Shown here one piece after another: positions 46,053 through 54,679 of a stretch of 64,000 bases of DNA. The notes under the pieces are model-generated. The model searched no databases. It was not told the DNA's origin and saw only the letters and a list, made by a program, of their open reading frames with translations. The stretch lies in NCBI GenBank assembly GCA_024403795.1, contig JAKSRD010000004.1, positions 36,436 through 100,435 of the forward strand. Direction: 5' to 3'. The stretch is from Saccharofermentans sp. (lineage in GTDB: Bacteria; Bacillota; Clostridia; Saccharofermentanales; Saccharofermentanaceae). Every line of letters starts with the position of its first letter. Positions within the stretch are counted from its first letter, which is position 1. The position numbers and the translations under genes are program-made.

Positions 46053-46747
46053 TTTCTTCTTTCGCCTTCCATTTTGTAACCCTGTCCGAAGATCACCTTT
46101 ATGTAGCGCGGTTCGGCCGGATCGATCTCCAGTTTCTCACGCAGATGACGGATATGTACGGCAACCGTGTTATCCGTTCCGTAGGGATTCTCCTTCCAGA
46201 CAGCGCTGTAGATCTCCCTGGGAGAATATACGCGATCGGGATTCGAGATCAGAAGCTTCAATATCTCGAATTCCTTTGGCGTCAGTGACACCGGCTCACC
46301 GTCGAGTGTCACTTCTTTTGTACGGTCGTTGAGTTCGATGCCTCCGATACGGTATTCCTCAACCTTCTCCGTTCCGCCGCCCAGCTTCAGGTACCTGCGA
46401 AGCTGAGATCTTACACGTGCCGTAACCTCTAACGGATTAAAAGGTTTTGTAATGTAATCATCCGCTCCGATGTTAAGACCCAGTATCTTATCTGAATCCT
46501 CACTCTTCGCGGTAAGCACGATTATCGGCACATTGCTCGTCTCACGGATCTTTGCCATTGCCGTCATTCCGTCCATTACGGGCATCATGAGATCCAAAAG
46601 GATCAGATGCACTTCATGCGAATCCAATATGCCAAGTGCTTCCCGGCCGTTGTACGCTTCAAACAGCGTATAGTCAGGATCTGACAAATAGATCTTCAGT
46701 GCATTTACGATGTCTTTCTCATCATCACATATCAGAATGTTCGGCAT
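46049..46747 (-). CDS. OmpR-family response regulator (VanR-like)
   Basis: 232 residues from the ATG at 46747 (AAGGGAG 6 nt upstream). Receiver with CDDEKD, phospho-acceptor in LLDLMMPVMDG, VLTAKSED and YITKPFNP; C-terminal winged helix with LTPKEFEILKLLISNPDRVYSPREIY and VHIRHLREKLE. The pattern places it in the VanR/PhoP group. Direct repeats just upstream suggest autoregulation. It pairs with the kinase gene it overlaps. Confidence 0.9.
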   Translation of the reverse strand: MPNILICDDEKDIVNALKIYLSDPDYTLFEAYNGREALGILDSHEVHLILLDLMMPVMDGMTAMAKIRETSNVPIIVLTAKSEDSDKILGLNIGADDYITKPFNPLEVTARVRSQLRRYLKLGGGTEKVEEYRIGGIELNDRTKEVTLDGEPVSLTPKEFEILKLLISNPDRVYSPREIYSAVWKENPYGTDNTVAVHIRHLREKLEIDPAEPRYIKVIFGQGYKMEGERRK

Positions 46748-46797
46748 GGTATTCTCCCTTTCAAAACAATGCAATTATAAGTTGAATACGGCTTAAG

Positions 46798-46831
46798 ATT
46801 ATAGTCGCAAACTGATTAAGATTTTATTAAG
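46798..46831 (-). promoter_or_regulatory. Promoter with 11-bp-spaced direct repeats before the response regulator gene
   Basis: On the minus strand CTTAAT occurs at 46831-46826 and 46820-46815, exactly 11 bp apart, followed by a perfect -10 TATAAT (46803-46798). The repeats occupy the -35 region, which lacks a consensus hexamer: the classic layout of activation by OmpR-family regulators. Confidence 0.65.
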
Positions 46832-46884
46832 TCGTAAAGTTTTTCGAGAAGTTTGCTCAAAAATTCCCGGTCACCTGAACCAAA

Positions 46885-46921
46885 TTAAAGATCCCGCGAA
46901 TGTGGATACACCCGCGGGATC
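46885..46921 (-). terminator. Terminator of the carboxypeptidase gene
   Basis: GATCCCGCG (46890-46898) pairs perfectly with CGCGGGATC (46913-46921); the minus strand then reads TTTAATTT, a weak T-tract. Confidence 0.65.
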
Positions 46922-46950
46922 GATCAGATCGTTCTAAGCTATGTATTAAA

Positions 46951-47931
46951 TTAACCCTTTTCTACCGAATAGAAATCGGCTGAATCATAATCGTCATTAG
47001 TGAAAACATCTCCGTCAGACATTGTGTCATCCATATAATCAGAAGATACGGAATCACTGTATTCGATCTTTGCGTAACCACAATCACCGTTATACTCACC
47101 GAATCCAGCATTATTATTTGAAGAATTGTAACCGTACTGCCCGTTTTCCGGTGCCTTTACCTCAGGTGCGTTGGTACAAACTCCAAGGTATTCTTCCAGG
47201 CAGATACCGTGTTCATATATAAACTGAGCTGCTTCCAATCCGACATATCTGTAGTGCCAGGGTTCATACTTATAGCCTGTGATCTCAGTCTTATCTGCTC
47301 CATATCTCAGAATAAAACCGTATCTCCAGCTGTTCTCATAGAGCCATCTCTGAGTAGGCGTATTAGCCTGTTCATCATTCAGATTCTGATTGCCCTTATC
47401 AACGATATCTACAGCCAATCCCAACTGATGTTCACTTGTTCCGGGAATTGCAACACCTTCGGCTGCAAGACAATATGCATCATCGTAAGAGAAACCCTGA
47501 TTCATGAATTTTGTTACTTCTCTGTCGAAAAGATCTTGCTGACATTCCTGAGTTCTGTATGCCGAGCAGATCAAAGGATTACAACCGGCTGCTCTGCAAT
47601 CACTCAGCATTCGCTCCAGATCGGGAGCACATCTTGAATCGATCTGCTTATTATTGCCGATATCAACAAGTGAAATGGAAAAATCTTCCGGAAGTGGATT
47701 CGATTTATTTACAAGTCTCAGATTCCACTCATTGCAGTCAACTGCCGGAAGTGAATCTTTGTTCTGCACTGTTTCACCATTCGCACCGACTGCACCATTG
47801 TAAATAACAACCGGTTTACTTTCTTCTGCATCCATCTTATCGGCAACAAAACCTTTTAATGCAAAACCGCCGACAATGCAAAATACAGAAAAACCTATCA
47901 CACCTATCAAAGCACCATAAATCTTCAACAT
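46951..47931 (-). CDS. VanY-like D,D-carboxypeptidase (M15B)
   Basis: 326 residues from the ATG at 47931 (GAGGTGA 6 nt upstream). One N-terminal membrane segment (about 8-28), then the peptidase domain with zinc ligands in SEHQLGLAVD (His, Asp) and EPWHYRYVG (Glu, His), plus SAYRTQECQ. The last 60 residues form an acidic Asp/Ser/Tyr-rich tail. Family members trim the terminal D-Ala from peptidoglycan stems outside the membrane. A direct repeat upstream and the nearby two-component pair hint at regulation. No vanH, vanA or vanX is present, so vancomycin resistance is not implied. Confidence 0.87.
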   Translation of the reverse strand: MLKIYGALIGVIGFSVFCIVGGFALKGFVADKMDAEESKPVVIYNGAVGANGETVQNKDSLPAVDCNEWNLRLVNKSNPLPEDFSISLVDIGNNKQIDSRCAPDLERMLSDCRAAGCNPLICSAYRTQECQQDLFDREVTKFMNQGFSYDDAYCLAAEGVAIPGTSEHQLGLAVDIVDKGNQNLNDEQANTPTQRWLYENSWRYGFILRYGADKTEITGYKYEPWHYRYVGLEAAQFIYEHGICLEEYLGVCTNAPEVKAPENGQYGYNSSNNNAGFGEYNGDCGYAKIEYSDSVSSDYMDDTMSDGDVFTNDDYDSADFYSVEKG

Positions 47932-47995
47932 TGGAATCACCTCGCCTTTCATGAACACATCTTAGAATAGGGAAATATCCAACAGTAATCTTTAT

Positions 47996-48014
47996 GGCAT
48001 CAAAACGGCATCAA
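47996..48014 (-). promoter_or_regulatory. Direct repeat upstream of the VanY-like gene
   Basis: TTGATGCC occurs twice on the minus strand (48014-48007 and 48003-47996), 11 bp apart, about 65 bp before the start codon. The spacing fits binding by an OmpR-family regulator. Its sequence differs from the CTTAAT repeats before the nearby regulator gene. Confidence 0.55.
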
Positions 48015-48137
48015 TTCTGAATGATAATTGTGTCACGGAAGCGATCTGATGATTCCTCATGTGCCGCAGGAAGTCAGAAACTCATATGTAGTATAATAAA
48101 CAACACACATATTAAGTATGATCATAGGCAAACATAA

Positions 48138-49076
48138 ATGGACGAATCAGTAACCATAATCACATTAACCTATAACAGTAAGAATCTAAAGCCTACGATC
48201 GATTCTGTACTGTCGCAAGACTACCCTAATATCCAATATATCATCTGCGACGATTGTTCCACTGACTTGGATCTGGATTATTGGAGCAGCTATATCGATC
48301 AGCACAAAAGAGAAAACCTGTCTGAATTATTAGTTCTGAGGAATGAGACTAATCTTGGAACAACAAGAAACATGAATAAGGCATATTCTCACTCCAAGGG
48401 AAAATACATCTTTAACTGTTCGCACGATGATGCCTTTAGTGATGCGTCAGTTATTTCAGATTGGGTGAAAGAGTTTAAAACTACCAAAGCAGATATAATA
48501 ACAGCTAAAAGAGCCGTGTATGAGAAAGGCACCGAGCGATTATTGCTTTATGCGCCTAATAACGGCGTATCCAAATATTTCGATAAAGACAGCGCTTTTC
48601 TGTTTGAGCAGTTAGCCGTTAAAAAGAATTTTGTTTTCGGAGCTTCAACGGCCAGAACCAGGGATTCACTCGAGAAGTACGGATATTGTAACGAACAGTA
48701 TCCTTTCATTGAGGATTATCCCATGATCCTTAAGCAGGCTCGAATGGGAGCAAATATCGTTTTCTGGGATAAAGTAGTCATTAAGTATCTTCTTGGCGGA
48801 ATCAGTTCTGATACTGTTAAGCAATCCTATCTCGATGAAGAGGAATCTATCCTTGTAAATGAGATCCTGCCTTATACCAAGAATAGAAAGAAAGTACTGG
48901 CAGCTCATAAAAGATGGCTTTCTCTCACAAAAGACAAAAACAAGCTTCTATACGCAAAAACAAAGTATGGCAGTAAGTCTTTCAAGGTGCTGTGCCGTTT
49001 GCTGCTTATGACTATAAATCATCCGGTGTATATGTTCACCAAGTTAACGCAAGCAACACAAACAAAAGCCCAATAG
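48138..49076 (+). CDS. GT2-family glycosyltransferase
   Basis: 312 residues. A GT-A fold is seen: VTIITLTYNSKNLKPTIDSVLSQDY at the start, ICDDCSTD, NLGTTRNMN and the metal-binding SHDDA. The C-terminal third has a short hydrophobic stretch (LLLMTINHPVYMFTKL). Family enzymes transfer a sugar to a lipid or glycan acceptor at the cytoplasmic membrane face. It is a single gene with no strong ribosome site (only AGG near the ATG); a TATAAT lies at 48092-48097. It looks AT-richer than its neighbours and may be acquired. Confidence 0.82.
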   Translation: MDESVTIITLTYNSKNLKPTIDSVLSQDYPNIQYIICDDCSTDLDLDYWSSYIDQHKRENLSELLVLRNETNLGTTRNMNKAYSHSKGKYIFNCSHDDAFSDASVISDWVKEFKTTKADIITAKRAVYEKGTERLLLYAPNNGVSKYFDKDSAFLFEQLAVKKNFVFGASTARTRDSLEKYGYCNEQYPFIEDYPMILKQARMGANIVFWDKVVIKYLLGGISSDTVKQSYLDEEESILVNEILPYTKNRKKVLAAHKRWLSLTKDKNKLLYAKTKYGSKSFKVLCRLLLMTINHPVYMFTKLTQATQTKAQ

Positions 49077-49109
49077 CTTATCAGGCGTGTACGCTGCTCC
49101 AAAAGCGAA

Positions 49110-50306
49110 TCAAGTTCTGCCAAGAACGACTATCGTCTCTACCTTATCCGTCCACGGAAACATGTCTACGGGTTCTGCCAGCTGTGCCTCATAACCTTGC
49201 TCCCTGAAGCCCTTAAGGTCTCTGGCCAGAGTCTCCGGACAGCATGATATGTATACGATCTTTCCGGGATTAAGATCACCGCAAGCCTTAATGAACTTGG
49301 ACGTGGTACCGGCTCTTGTCGGATCAAGGATCACACAGTCGATTCCGGCCTTCGCATTTGCGAGTTTGATCATATACTCAGTGGCATCGGCGTTGATGAA
49401 TCTTGCATTCTCCACTTTGTTGGCAGACATGTTCTTCAAAGCATCTCTATAGGCCGATTCATTCAGCTCGATTCCGGTTATGTCACCGACGTGATCTGCG
49501 AAGGAGAGCGTAGTCGAACCCGTTCCGCAATATGCATCGATACATGTCTCATCACCCTCAAAATCCGCAAGTCTTATTACCTCGGAATAGAGGATCTCTG
49601 CCTGCGAGTGATTCGATTGCATGAAGGAATCAGCGGACACACGGAACTTCTTGCCAAGGACAACATCAGTGATATATCCCTTGCCTGTGACCCGTCTGAC
49701 ATCAGCACTTCCGAGGATCATGGAATCGTGACGCTTGTTGACATTGATAAGGAGAGTCGTTATCTCCGGGTGAAGCCTCAACAATTCATCGGTAAAGACC
49801 TTCTTCTTTTTAAATACGTCATTACCAATGATGAGGACTACCATTACTTCACCGGTAGCATCAGCCGTTCTGACAAGGATCCTTCTCAGATCTCCGGTGC
49901 ATTTAACTTCATTGTAAATATTAACCTTCAGTCTCTCTGCGATCTCGGCACAGTCTCTGATTATCGCAGATGCGGTCTTATTCTCTATTAGACAGGAATC
50001 CACTTCAACGATTCGGTGCGATCCGGTCTCATAAGGACCGCAGATAACGTGACCGTTCCTGAATCTCTTGAATGCCGAATGAACCTTGTTGCGATAATAA
50101 AGCGGATCGTCGCAGATCTGTATCGGAAGGACTTCGCAGAAAGGCTCAAGTAATCGTCTTACTCGATCTTCCTTTGATGCCGCCTGCTCGAGATAAGTCC
50201 TGCCTGCATAAGAACATCCCCCGCATTTCTTTGCAGCGGGGCATTTGTTACGGATGCTCACGGTCTGGAGGATCCGGTTCTTATCCGCAGCTTTTCCGGA
50301 CTTCAT
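49110..50306 (-). CDS. RlmD/RumA-type 23S rRNA (uracil-5-)-methyltransferase
   Basis: 398 residues. An Fe-S cluster motif (CPAAKKCGGC, plus Cys later), YRNKVHSAFKR, the SAM-binding DAYCGTGSTTLSFA and the catalytic SCCPETLARDL are the RumA/TrmA hallmarks. There is no N-terminal TRAM domain, which many RumA proteins have. It methylates a uridine in 23S rRNA or tRNA using SAM; the exact site cannot be told. The ATG overlaps the folD stop by one base. Confidence 0.85.
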   Translation of the reverse strand: MKSGKAADKNRILQTVSIRNKCPAAKKCGGCSYAGRTYLEQAASKEDRVRRLLEPFCEVLPIQICDDPLYYRNKVHSAFKRFRNGHVICGPYETGSHRIVEVDSCLIENKTASAIIRDCAEIAERLKVNIYNEVKCTGDLRRILVRTADATGEVMVVLIIGNDVFKKKKVFTDELLRLHPEITTLLINVNKRHDSMILGSADVRRVTGKGYITDVVLGKKFRVSADSFMQSNHSQAEILYSEVIRLADFEGDETCIDAYCGTGSTTLSFADHVGDITGIELNESAYRDALKNMSANKVENARFINADATEYMIKLANAKAGIDCVILDPTRAGTTSKFIKACGDLNPGKIVYISCCPETLARDLKGFREQGYEAQLAEPVDMFPWTDKVETIVVLGRT

Positions 50307-51151
50307 CAGACCTGCCTTTCAGCATTGACTACAACGTGCTTCAGAAGGATTGCCGTTGTAATGGATCCTACTCCTCCCGGTACCGGTGTGATCGCTTCAG
50401 CGATCTCGGAAACCTTTTCATAATCGACATCACCACAGAGTTTGCCGTTCTCGTCAACGTTCATTCCGACGTCAATGAGGATCTGACCCTCGCGAACAAA
50501 TGCCGGAGTGATCATTTTCGCGACACCGCAGCAAGCAACGATGATATCTGCATTCTTACATTCTTCTTCAATACTCTGTGTCTTTGTGTGGCACACGGTT
50601 ACGGTAGCGTTGGCTGTCGTGAGAAGAAGCGCAACCGGCTTTCCGATGACAAGGCTTCTTCCTACAACGGTGACCTTCTTTCCTCTGGTCTCGATCCCGT
50701 AATGCTTGATGAGCGCCATAACGGCTTCTGCCGTACAGGGAGCACTGCAATCGGGAACTCCTGCGAGAACACCTTCCATATTACGTGTATCCATGAAGTC
50801 GACATCCTTGCCGGAATCGATCGTTCTTCTCATATGCTCATCTGAGAGTCCCTTGGGAAGCGGTCTGAATACAAGGATTCCGTGTACCTTCGGATCGTTG
50901 TTGATGCTGTCGAAAACCTCATCCAATTCACTCTGAGTAACCTCGGCATCTAATGCCGTAACCTCAACCTCAACGCCCGTAGGCTCAACGCGCTTCAGGA
51001 CACCTCTCTCATAAGCAAGATCGTCGTCTCTGTTACCTACGCGAAGGATGGCAAGCTTCGGAGTAACTCCCTTGCCCTTCAGTTCGGAGACCTTTACCTT
51101 AAGCTCCTCGATTATCTCGTCTGCTACTTCTTTTCCGCCAAGTCTTCTCAT
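50306..51151 (-). CDS. folD: Methylenetetrahydrofolate dehydrogenase, FolD family, probably lacking cyclohydrolase activity
   Basis: 281 residues, usual FolD length. The Rossmann part (VTVVGRSLVIGKPVALLL, TPVPGGVGSITTAIL) is intact. In the active site, Tyr47 is kept, but the catalytic Lys that follows four residues later in the YxxxK motif is Val51, and the Gln of the usual VQLPLP is Phe95 (VFRPLP). The Asp of KDVD is kept (Asp118). Loss of Lys and Gln should abolish the cyclohydrolase step, leaving the NAD(P)-dependent dehydrogenase. The gene upstream in the same operon is fchA, which would supply the missing step. Confidence 0.88.
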   Translation of the reverse strand: MRRLGGKEVADEIIEELKVKVSELKGKGVTPKLAILRVGNRDDDLAYERGVLKRVEPTGVEVEVTALDAEVTQSELDEVFDSINNDPKVHGILVFRPLPKGLSDEHMRRTIDSGKDVDFMDTRNMEGVLAGVPDCSAPCTAEAVMALIKHYGIETRGKKVTVVGRSLVIGKPVALLLTTANATVTVCHTKTQSIEEECKNADIIVACCGVAKMITPAFVREGQILIDVGMNVDENGKLCGDVDYEKVSEIAEAITPVPGGVGSITTAILLKHVVVNAERQV

Positions 51152-51152
51152 A

Positions 51153-51773
51153 TCAGTTACCGCCGATCAATACTGTTTTTACCTGCTTGTAGACCTTATC
51201 GCAGATCTCTGCAGTCTCATCAACGAGACTGTCAGTCTTTCTGTTAAGATCCTCAGCATATACTCTGTCCTTCATGGACTTTGTGTTGATATAGACATTC
51301 ATCGCAGCGCCCTTAGCAGCCGTTCCGCATGCGGCAGCAGCCACGCCGACATCACTGATCGCAAGTCTTGAGCCGATTACCGCAAGCCTTTCAAGGATCT
51401 TGGCAGTCTCATTAGCCTTAACGACGATCTCATAAGGAGCCGTGCTCGCATCCTTGAGAACGCCCTCAAGGATCTCGTCTCTGCCTTCCTGATCCTTAGG
51501 AATTGAATATGCTTTTGCAAGGGGCGCGAAAACCTCTTCGTCTCTTCTTGCAAGATCTTCGAACTCTTTAACGAGTCCGCCGCACTTTGCGATCGTCTCT
51601 TCTATCTCTTCCTGATATTCGGCATACTTCTTCTTACCGCTCGTAAGATTGCCGACCATTGAGCCCAATGCCGCAGCAATGGCACCGCATATTGCCGATG
51701 CTCCGCCACCGCCGGGTGTGGGTGCACCTGATGCAAGTTCTTCGAGGAATCCGTTCACAGTTCTTTCTGCCAT
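51153..51773 (-). CDS. fchA: Methenyltetrahydrofolate cyclohydrolase (FchA/formiminotransferase-cyclodeaminase family)
   Basis: 206 residues. APTPGGGGASAICGAIAAALGSMV near residue 17 and AAACGTAAKGAAMNVYINTKSM near the end are family signatures. FchA hydrolyses methenyl-THF to formyl-THF in the cytoplasm. It lies one base before folD in a fchA-folD-rumA operon, so one-carbon flow is the operon theme. A cyclodeaminase is the alternative, but the absence of formiminotransferase favours FchA. Confidence 0.88.
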   Translation of the reverse strand: MAERTVNGFLEELASGAPTPGGGGASAICGAIAAALGSMVGNLTSGKKKYAEYQEEIEETIAKCGGLVKEFEDLARRDEEVFAPLAKAYSIPKDQEGRDEILEGVLKDASTAPYEIVVKANETAKILERLAVIGSRLAISDVGVAAAACGTAAKGAAMNVYINTKSMKDRVYAEDLNRKTDSLVDETAEICDKVYKQVKTVLIGGN

Positions 51774-51942
51774 TTGTCTAATCTCCTAAAATCGGCTGAT
51801 TGCCTTGTAAATGCTTGATTTTCAATACATAAAATTGTAAATCAAAGCCTTTATCAAGTCCAACCGCGAATGACAAAAAATAAGCTAAAAATGTGTGCGA
51901 ATTCGTTTATATTCGGCTGATAACGATCACAAGATCCAAAAC

Positions 51943-53199
51943 TTATAAGAAACGTTTGTAGGCAATTATCGGCATCATGTCCAGAATGCCGTACTTAACT
52001 ACGCCTTTGGAAGCGGAAGCATGTATTACCTGACCGTCGCCTATGTATATAGCAACGTGTCCGCACCAGCCGCCGTAATCGTAGCAGATTACGTCACCCG
52101 GCTGCAGTTCATCTCGCGAGATATTTGTTCCGTAATAGTTATAGATGGTATTTGAACCGTTAGCTACGCTTATTCCGACTTTTGAATAGCAATAAGTAAC
52201 GAGACCGGCACAATCAACGCCGCTTGAGGATGTTCCGCCGAAGATATACGGCTTTCCGAGCATATACTCAGCATAGTCCAGAATAACATCTCTGTCGCTG
52301 CCGTTGCCTGACGGGACTGATCTTGAACCGCCACCGCCGCCGCTGCTCGAAGATGATCTGGGACGCGGTGTCGGAGTAGGAGTAGGTGTCGGCGGAGGAT
52401 TTGTCGTCGTGTAAGACATATAGACATATCCCTGCTTGCCGTCAGATGTCGTGACTTTGTACCACTTATCGCCTACTATAGCGCTGCATTCGAGCTTTGC
52501 CTCGTCATTAACTACGGCAACCTCTTCAGATGATGTTGAAGGTTCCGCTCTTACGATAAGGCTGTCCGTATCGACCCATACCGCTCTGTCTACAGGAACT
52601 GATACCATCGTATCCTGAATGGTATTGGTCAGAACATATCCCTCGTATTCATTCTTATTCTTATCCGTGATCCTGATCTTTGACCAGGTATCACCGATGC
52701 CGATACGCTTTACTTCCTGACCTACATGAAGTGAGACAAGGGTCTTAGACTCCATGTCCGGTGTCTCTTTCAGAATCGACTGACTGGCTCTGATGTAGTA
52801 AGTCGAATCATCCGGTGCAAAGCACTGAACATCCAGAAGTTCGATCGGGAGATCGGAATCATCATATCGCTGACTGACTATATATTTGGGAATGTCCGAG
52901 AAACTTTTGGATATCTCGGAAGAACCTGTCTCGGTAGGTTCGATGTTAGCTTCCAGATCTGCAGTCAGACCGCTTCTCATCTCTCCGGTATAAACATCGG
53001 GGTCTTCCTCGCCGTTGTTCACTACCTCTGTTGCGGTTTTTCCGCTTGTCTCTCTGTAAGCATAAGACACAGCCATGGCCGGAGTCAAGCTGTTACGTAA
53101 TCCCAAAGGAAAACACACCATCGGGAGAGCGGTAAATAAGGCTGTAGCTACTGCGATTATGCCCGCTCTGCTGTTATGTTTAAAAGAAAATCTTGACAT
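51943..53199 (-). CDS. Secreted SH3-NlpC/P60 peptidoglycan hydrolase (second of two tandem copies)
   Basis: 418 residues. An N-terminal hydrophobic signal or anchor (about 12-32), a Thr/Glu-rich spacer, then two bacterial SH3 domains (about 130-270), a linker PTPTPTPTPRPR with a Ser/Gly run, and an NlpC/P60 domain (about 300-418) with catalytic Cys in VDCAGLV, His in CGHVAIYIG and a third polar His (VIHAS). It is expected to cut stem peptides of peptidoglycan outside the membrane. It begins five bases after its paralogue's stop and is probably co-transcribed. Confidence 0.9.
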   Translation of the reverse strand: MSRFSFKHNSRAGIIAVATALFTALPMVCFPLGLRNSLTPAMAVSYAYRETSGKTATEVVNNGEEDPDVYTGEMRSGLTADLEANIEPTETGSSEISKSFSDIPKYIVSQRYDDSDLPIELLDVQCFAPDDSTYYIRASQSILKETPDMESKTLVSLHVGQEVKRIGIGDTWSKIRITDKNKNEYEGYVLTNTIQDTMVSVPVDRAVWVDTDSLIVRAEPSTSSEEVAVVNDEAKLECSAIVGDKWYKVTTSDGKQGYVYMSYTTTNPPPTPTPTPTPRPRSSSSSGGGGGSRSVPSGNGSDRDVILDYAEYMLGKPYIFGGTSSSGVDCAGLVTYCYSKVGISVANGSNTIYNYYGTNISRDELQPGDVICYDYGGWCGHVAIYIGDGQVIHASASKGVVKYGILDMMPIIAYKRFL

Positions 53200-53204
53200 A
53201 TAGA

Positions 53205-54470
53205 TTACTGAATAATCCTCTTGATCGCCTTGATACTCATCATATCAACGTTGCCGTATACTACCTGACCTCTTGTACTGGAGGCGTGGATTACCTGACC
53301 GTCACCGACATATATCGCAACGTGTCCGCAGTAACTTCCATAGTCGTAACAGATTACGTCGCCGGGCTGAATGTCATCTCTCGGGACACTTACTCCGGAA
53401 TGAAGATAGATCTGTGTAGCACCGTGAGGCAAAGAAATTCCTACCTGAGCATAACAATACATTACAAGGCCGGAACAATCGATACCGCTTGAAGAAGAAC
53501 CGGCGAAAACATAAGGTACTCCGAGCATTGATTCGGCAATACTTACGATACTCTCGCCATTGCATCCCGTGATATGCGGAAGTGTTCTCGTATCACCGTA
53601 GCTCCTGCCGCCACCGCCGCCGCTTGAAGACGATCTCGGTCTCGGCGTGGGTGTGGGAGTAGGTGTCGGCGGAGGATTTGTTGTCGTATATGACATATAA
53701 ACATAACCGCTCTTGCCGCTTGATGTTCTGACCTTATACCATTTATCACCGACGATGGCACTGCATTCAAGTCTTGTATGCAATTCCAACTCGCAAACTT
53801 CTTCTGAATCGGTAGAAGGTTCAGCTCTCAAGATGAGGCTTCCCGTATCTACCCAGACCGTTCTGTCGATCTCGACAGTAACCATGGTATCCTGGATCGA
53901 GCCCGTAAGTACGTAACCTTCTTCGCCCTTCTCAGTCTGTATCTTAGACCATGAATCTCCGACTCCGATACGCGTAACACGCTGACCCAGATGAAGCTTA
54001 ACAAGCGTTGTTGACTCCATGTCAGGTGTCTCTTTGAGGATCGATTGATTAGCTCTTACATAGTAAGTCGTATCATCGGGAGCAAAACACTGGGGATCCA
54101 GAAGCTCAATTGGAAGATTCGAATCATCGTAACGCTGGCAAACAACGTACTTGGGGATATCGGCGAAGCTTACCGAAGAAGCAGCCTCAGCATAAGCCGT
54201 AGGTTCTGTTGTAATCTCTTCCCCGCTCGACTCAACACTGATAAGCTCATCACTGCTGCTGACAAGTGCCCAGTCTTCAATGACTACCTCACCGGTCTGA
54301 ACATTGCTTATTCCGTATACAGAACCATACGCATGAGATACGGTCATCGCAGGAGACATGCTCTGACGAAGACCTAACGGCAGGCAAATAAAGGGAACGG
54401 CAGTAAAAAATGCCGTTGCAACAGCAAGAACGCTCTGCTTCCTATTATGCCTTAGTACTATTCTCTTCAT
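53205..54470 (-). CDS. Secreted SH3-NlpC/P60 peptidoglycan hydrolase (first of two tandem copies)
   Basis: 421 residues with the same plan as its neighbour: signal or anchor, acidic spacer, two SH3 domains, a PTPTPTPTPRPR linker with a Ser/Gly run, and an NlpC/P60 domain (Cys in IDCSGLV, His in CGHVAIYVG, VIHASS). The two share long identical stretches (for example the QCFAPDD region), so they arose by tandem duplication. It has a short gap to the next copy and likely drives it. Confidence 0.9.
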   Translation of the reverse strand: MKRIVLRHNRKQSVLAVATAFFTAVPFICLPLGLRQSMSPAMTVSHAYGSVYGISNVQTGEVVIEDWALVSSSDELISVESSGEEITTEPTAYAEAASSVSFADIPKYVVCQRYDDSNLPIELLDPQCFAPDDTTYYVRANQSILKETPDMESTTLVKLHLGQRVTRIGVGDSWSKIQTEKGEEGYVLTGSIQDTMVTVEIDRTVWVDTGSLILRAEPSTDSEEVCELELHTRLECSAIVGDKWYKVRTSSGKSGYVYMSYTTTNPPPTPTPTPTPRPRSSSSGGGGGRSYGDTRTLPHITGCNGESIVSIAESMLGVPYVFAGSSSSGIDCSGLVMYCYAQVGISLPHGATQIYLHSGVSVPRDDIQPGDVICYDYGSYCGHVAIYVGDGQVIHASSTRGQVVYGNVDMMSIKAIKRIIQ

Positions 54471-54597
54471 AGTTCCCCTGTATCCACTAAGCGATTATCC
54501 TAATTATACAACCGCCGTGTGGCGCTTATTGTGGCAAAATTTGTGTTCTGACACTCGAGAACCCGATGCTTCAGGCGATTCAGACACCTTATCACAC

Positions 54598-54631
54598 AAA
54601 AACGCCGGAAGAGTAAATACTCCTCCGGCGT
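54598..54631 (-). terminator. Terminator of rpoBC
   Basis: ACGCCGGA (54602-54609) pairs with TCCGGCGT (54624-54631), with further inner pairs, followed on the minus strand by TTTTTG. Confidence 0.88.
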
Positions 54632-54679
54632 CATTATAAACTTTATAGTACTGTCATTGCTTTACAATTACGAGACAAA

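Noticed and set aside
44124..47931. A vancomycin-resistance cluster
   Set aside because: Only VanR/S-like and VanY-like genes; no ligase, dehydrogenase or VanX-type dipeptidase, so resistance is not supported.
48138..49076. The lone glycosyltransferase as part of a capsule or mobile cluster
   Set aside because: No other sugar genes, transposase or repeats surround it; only base composition hints at transfer.
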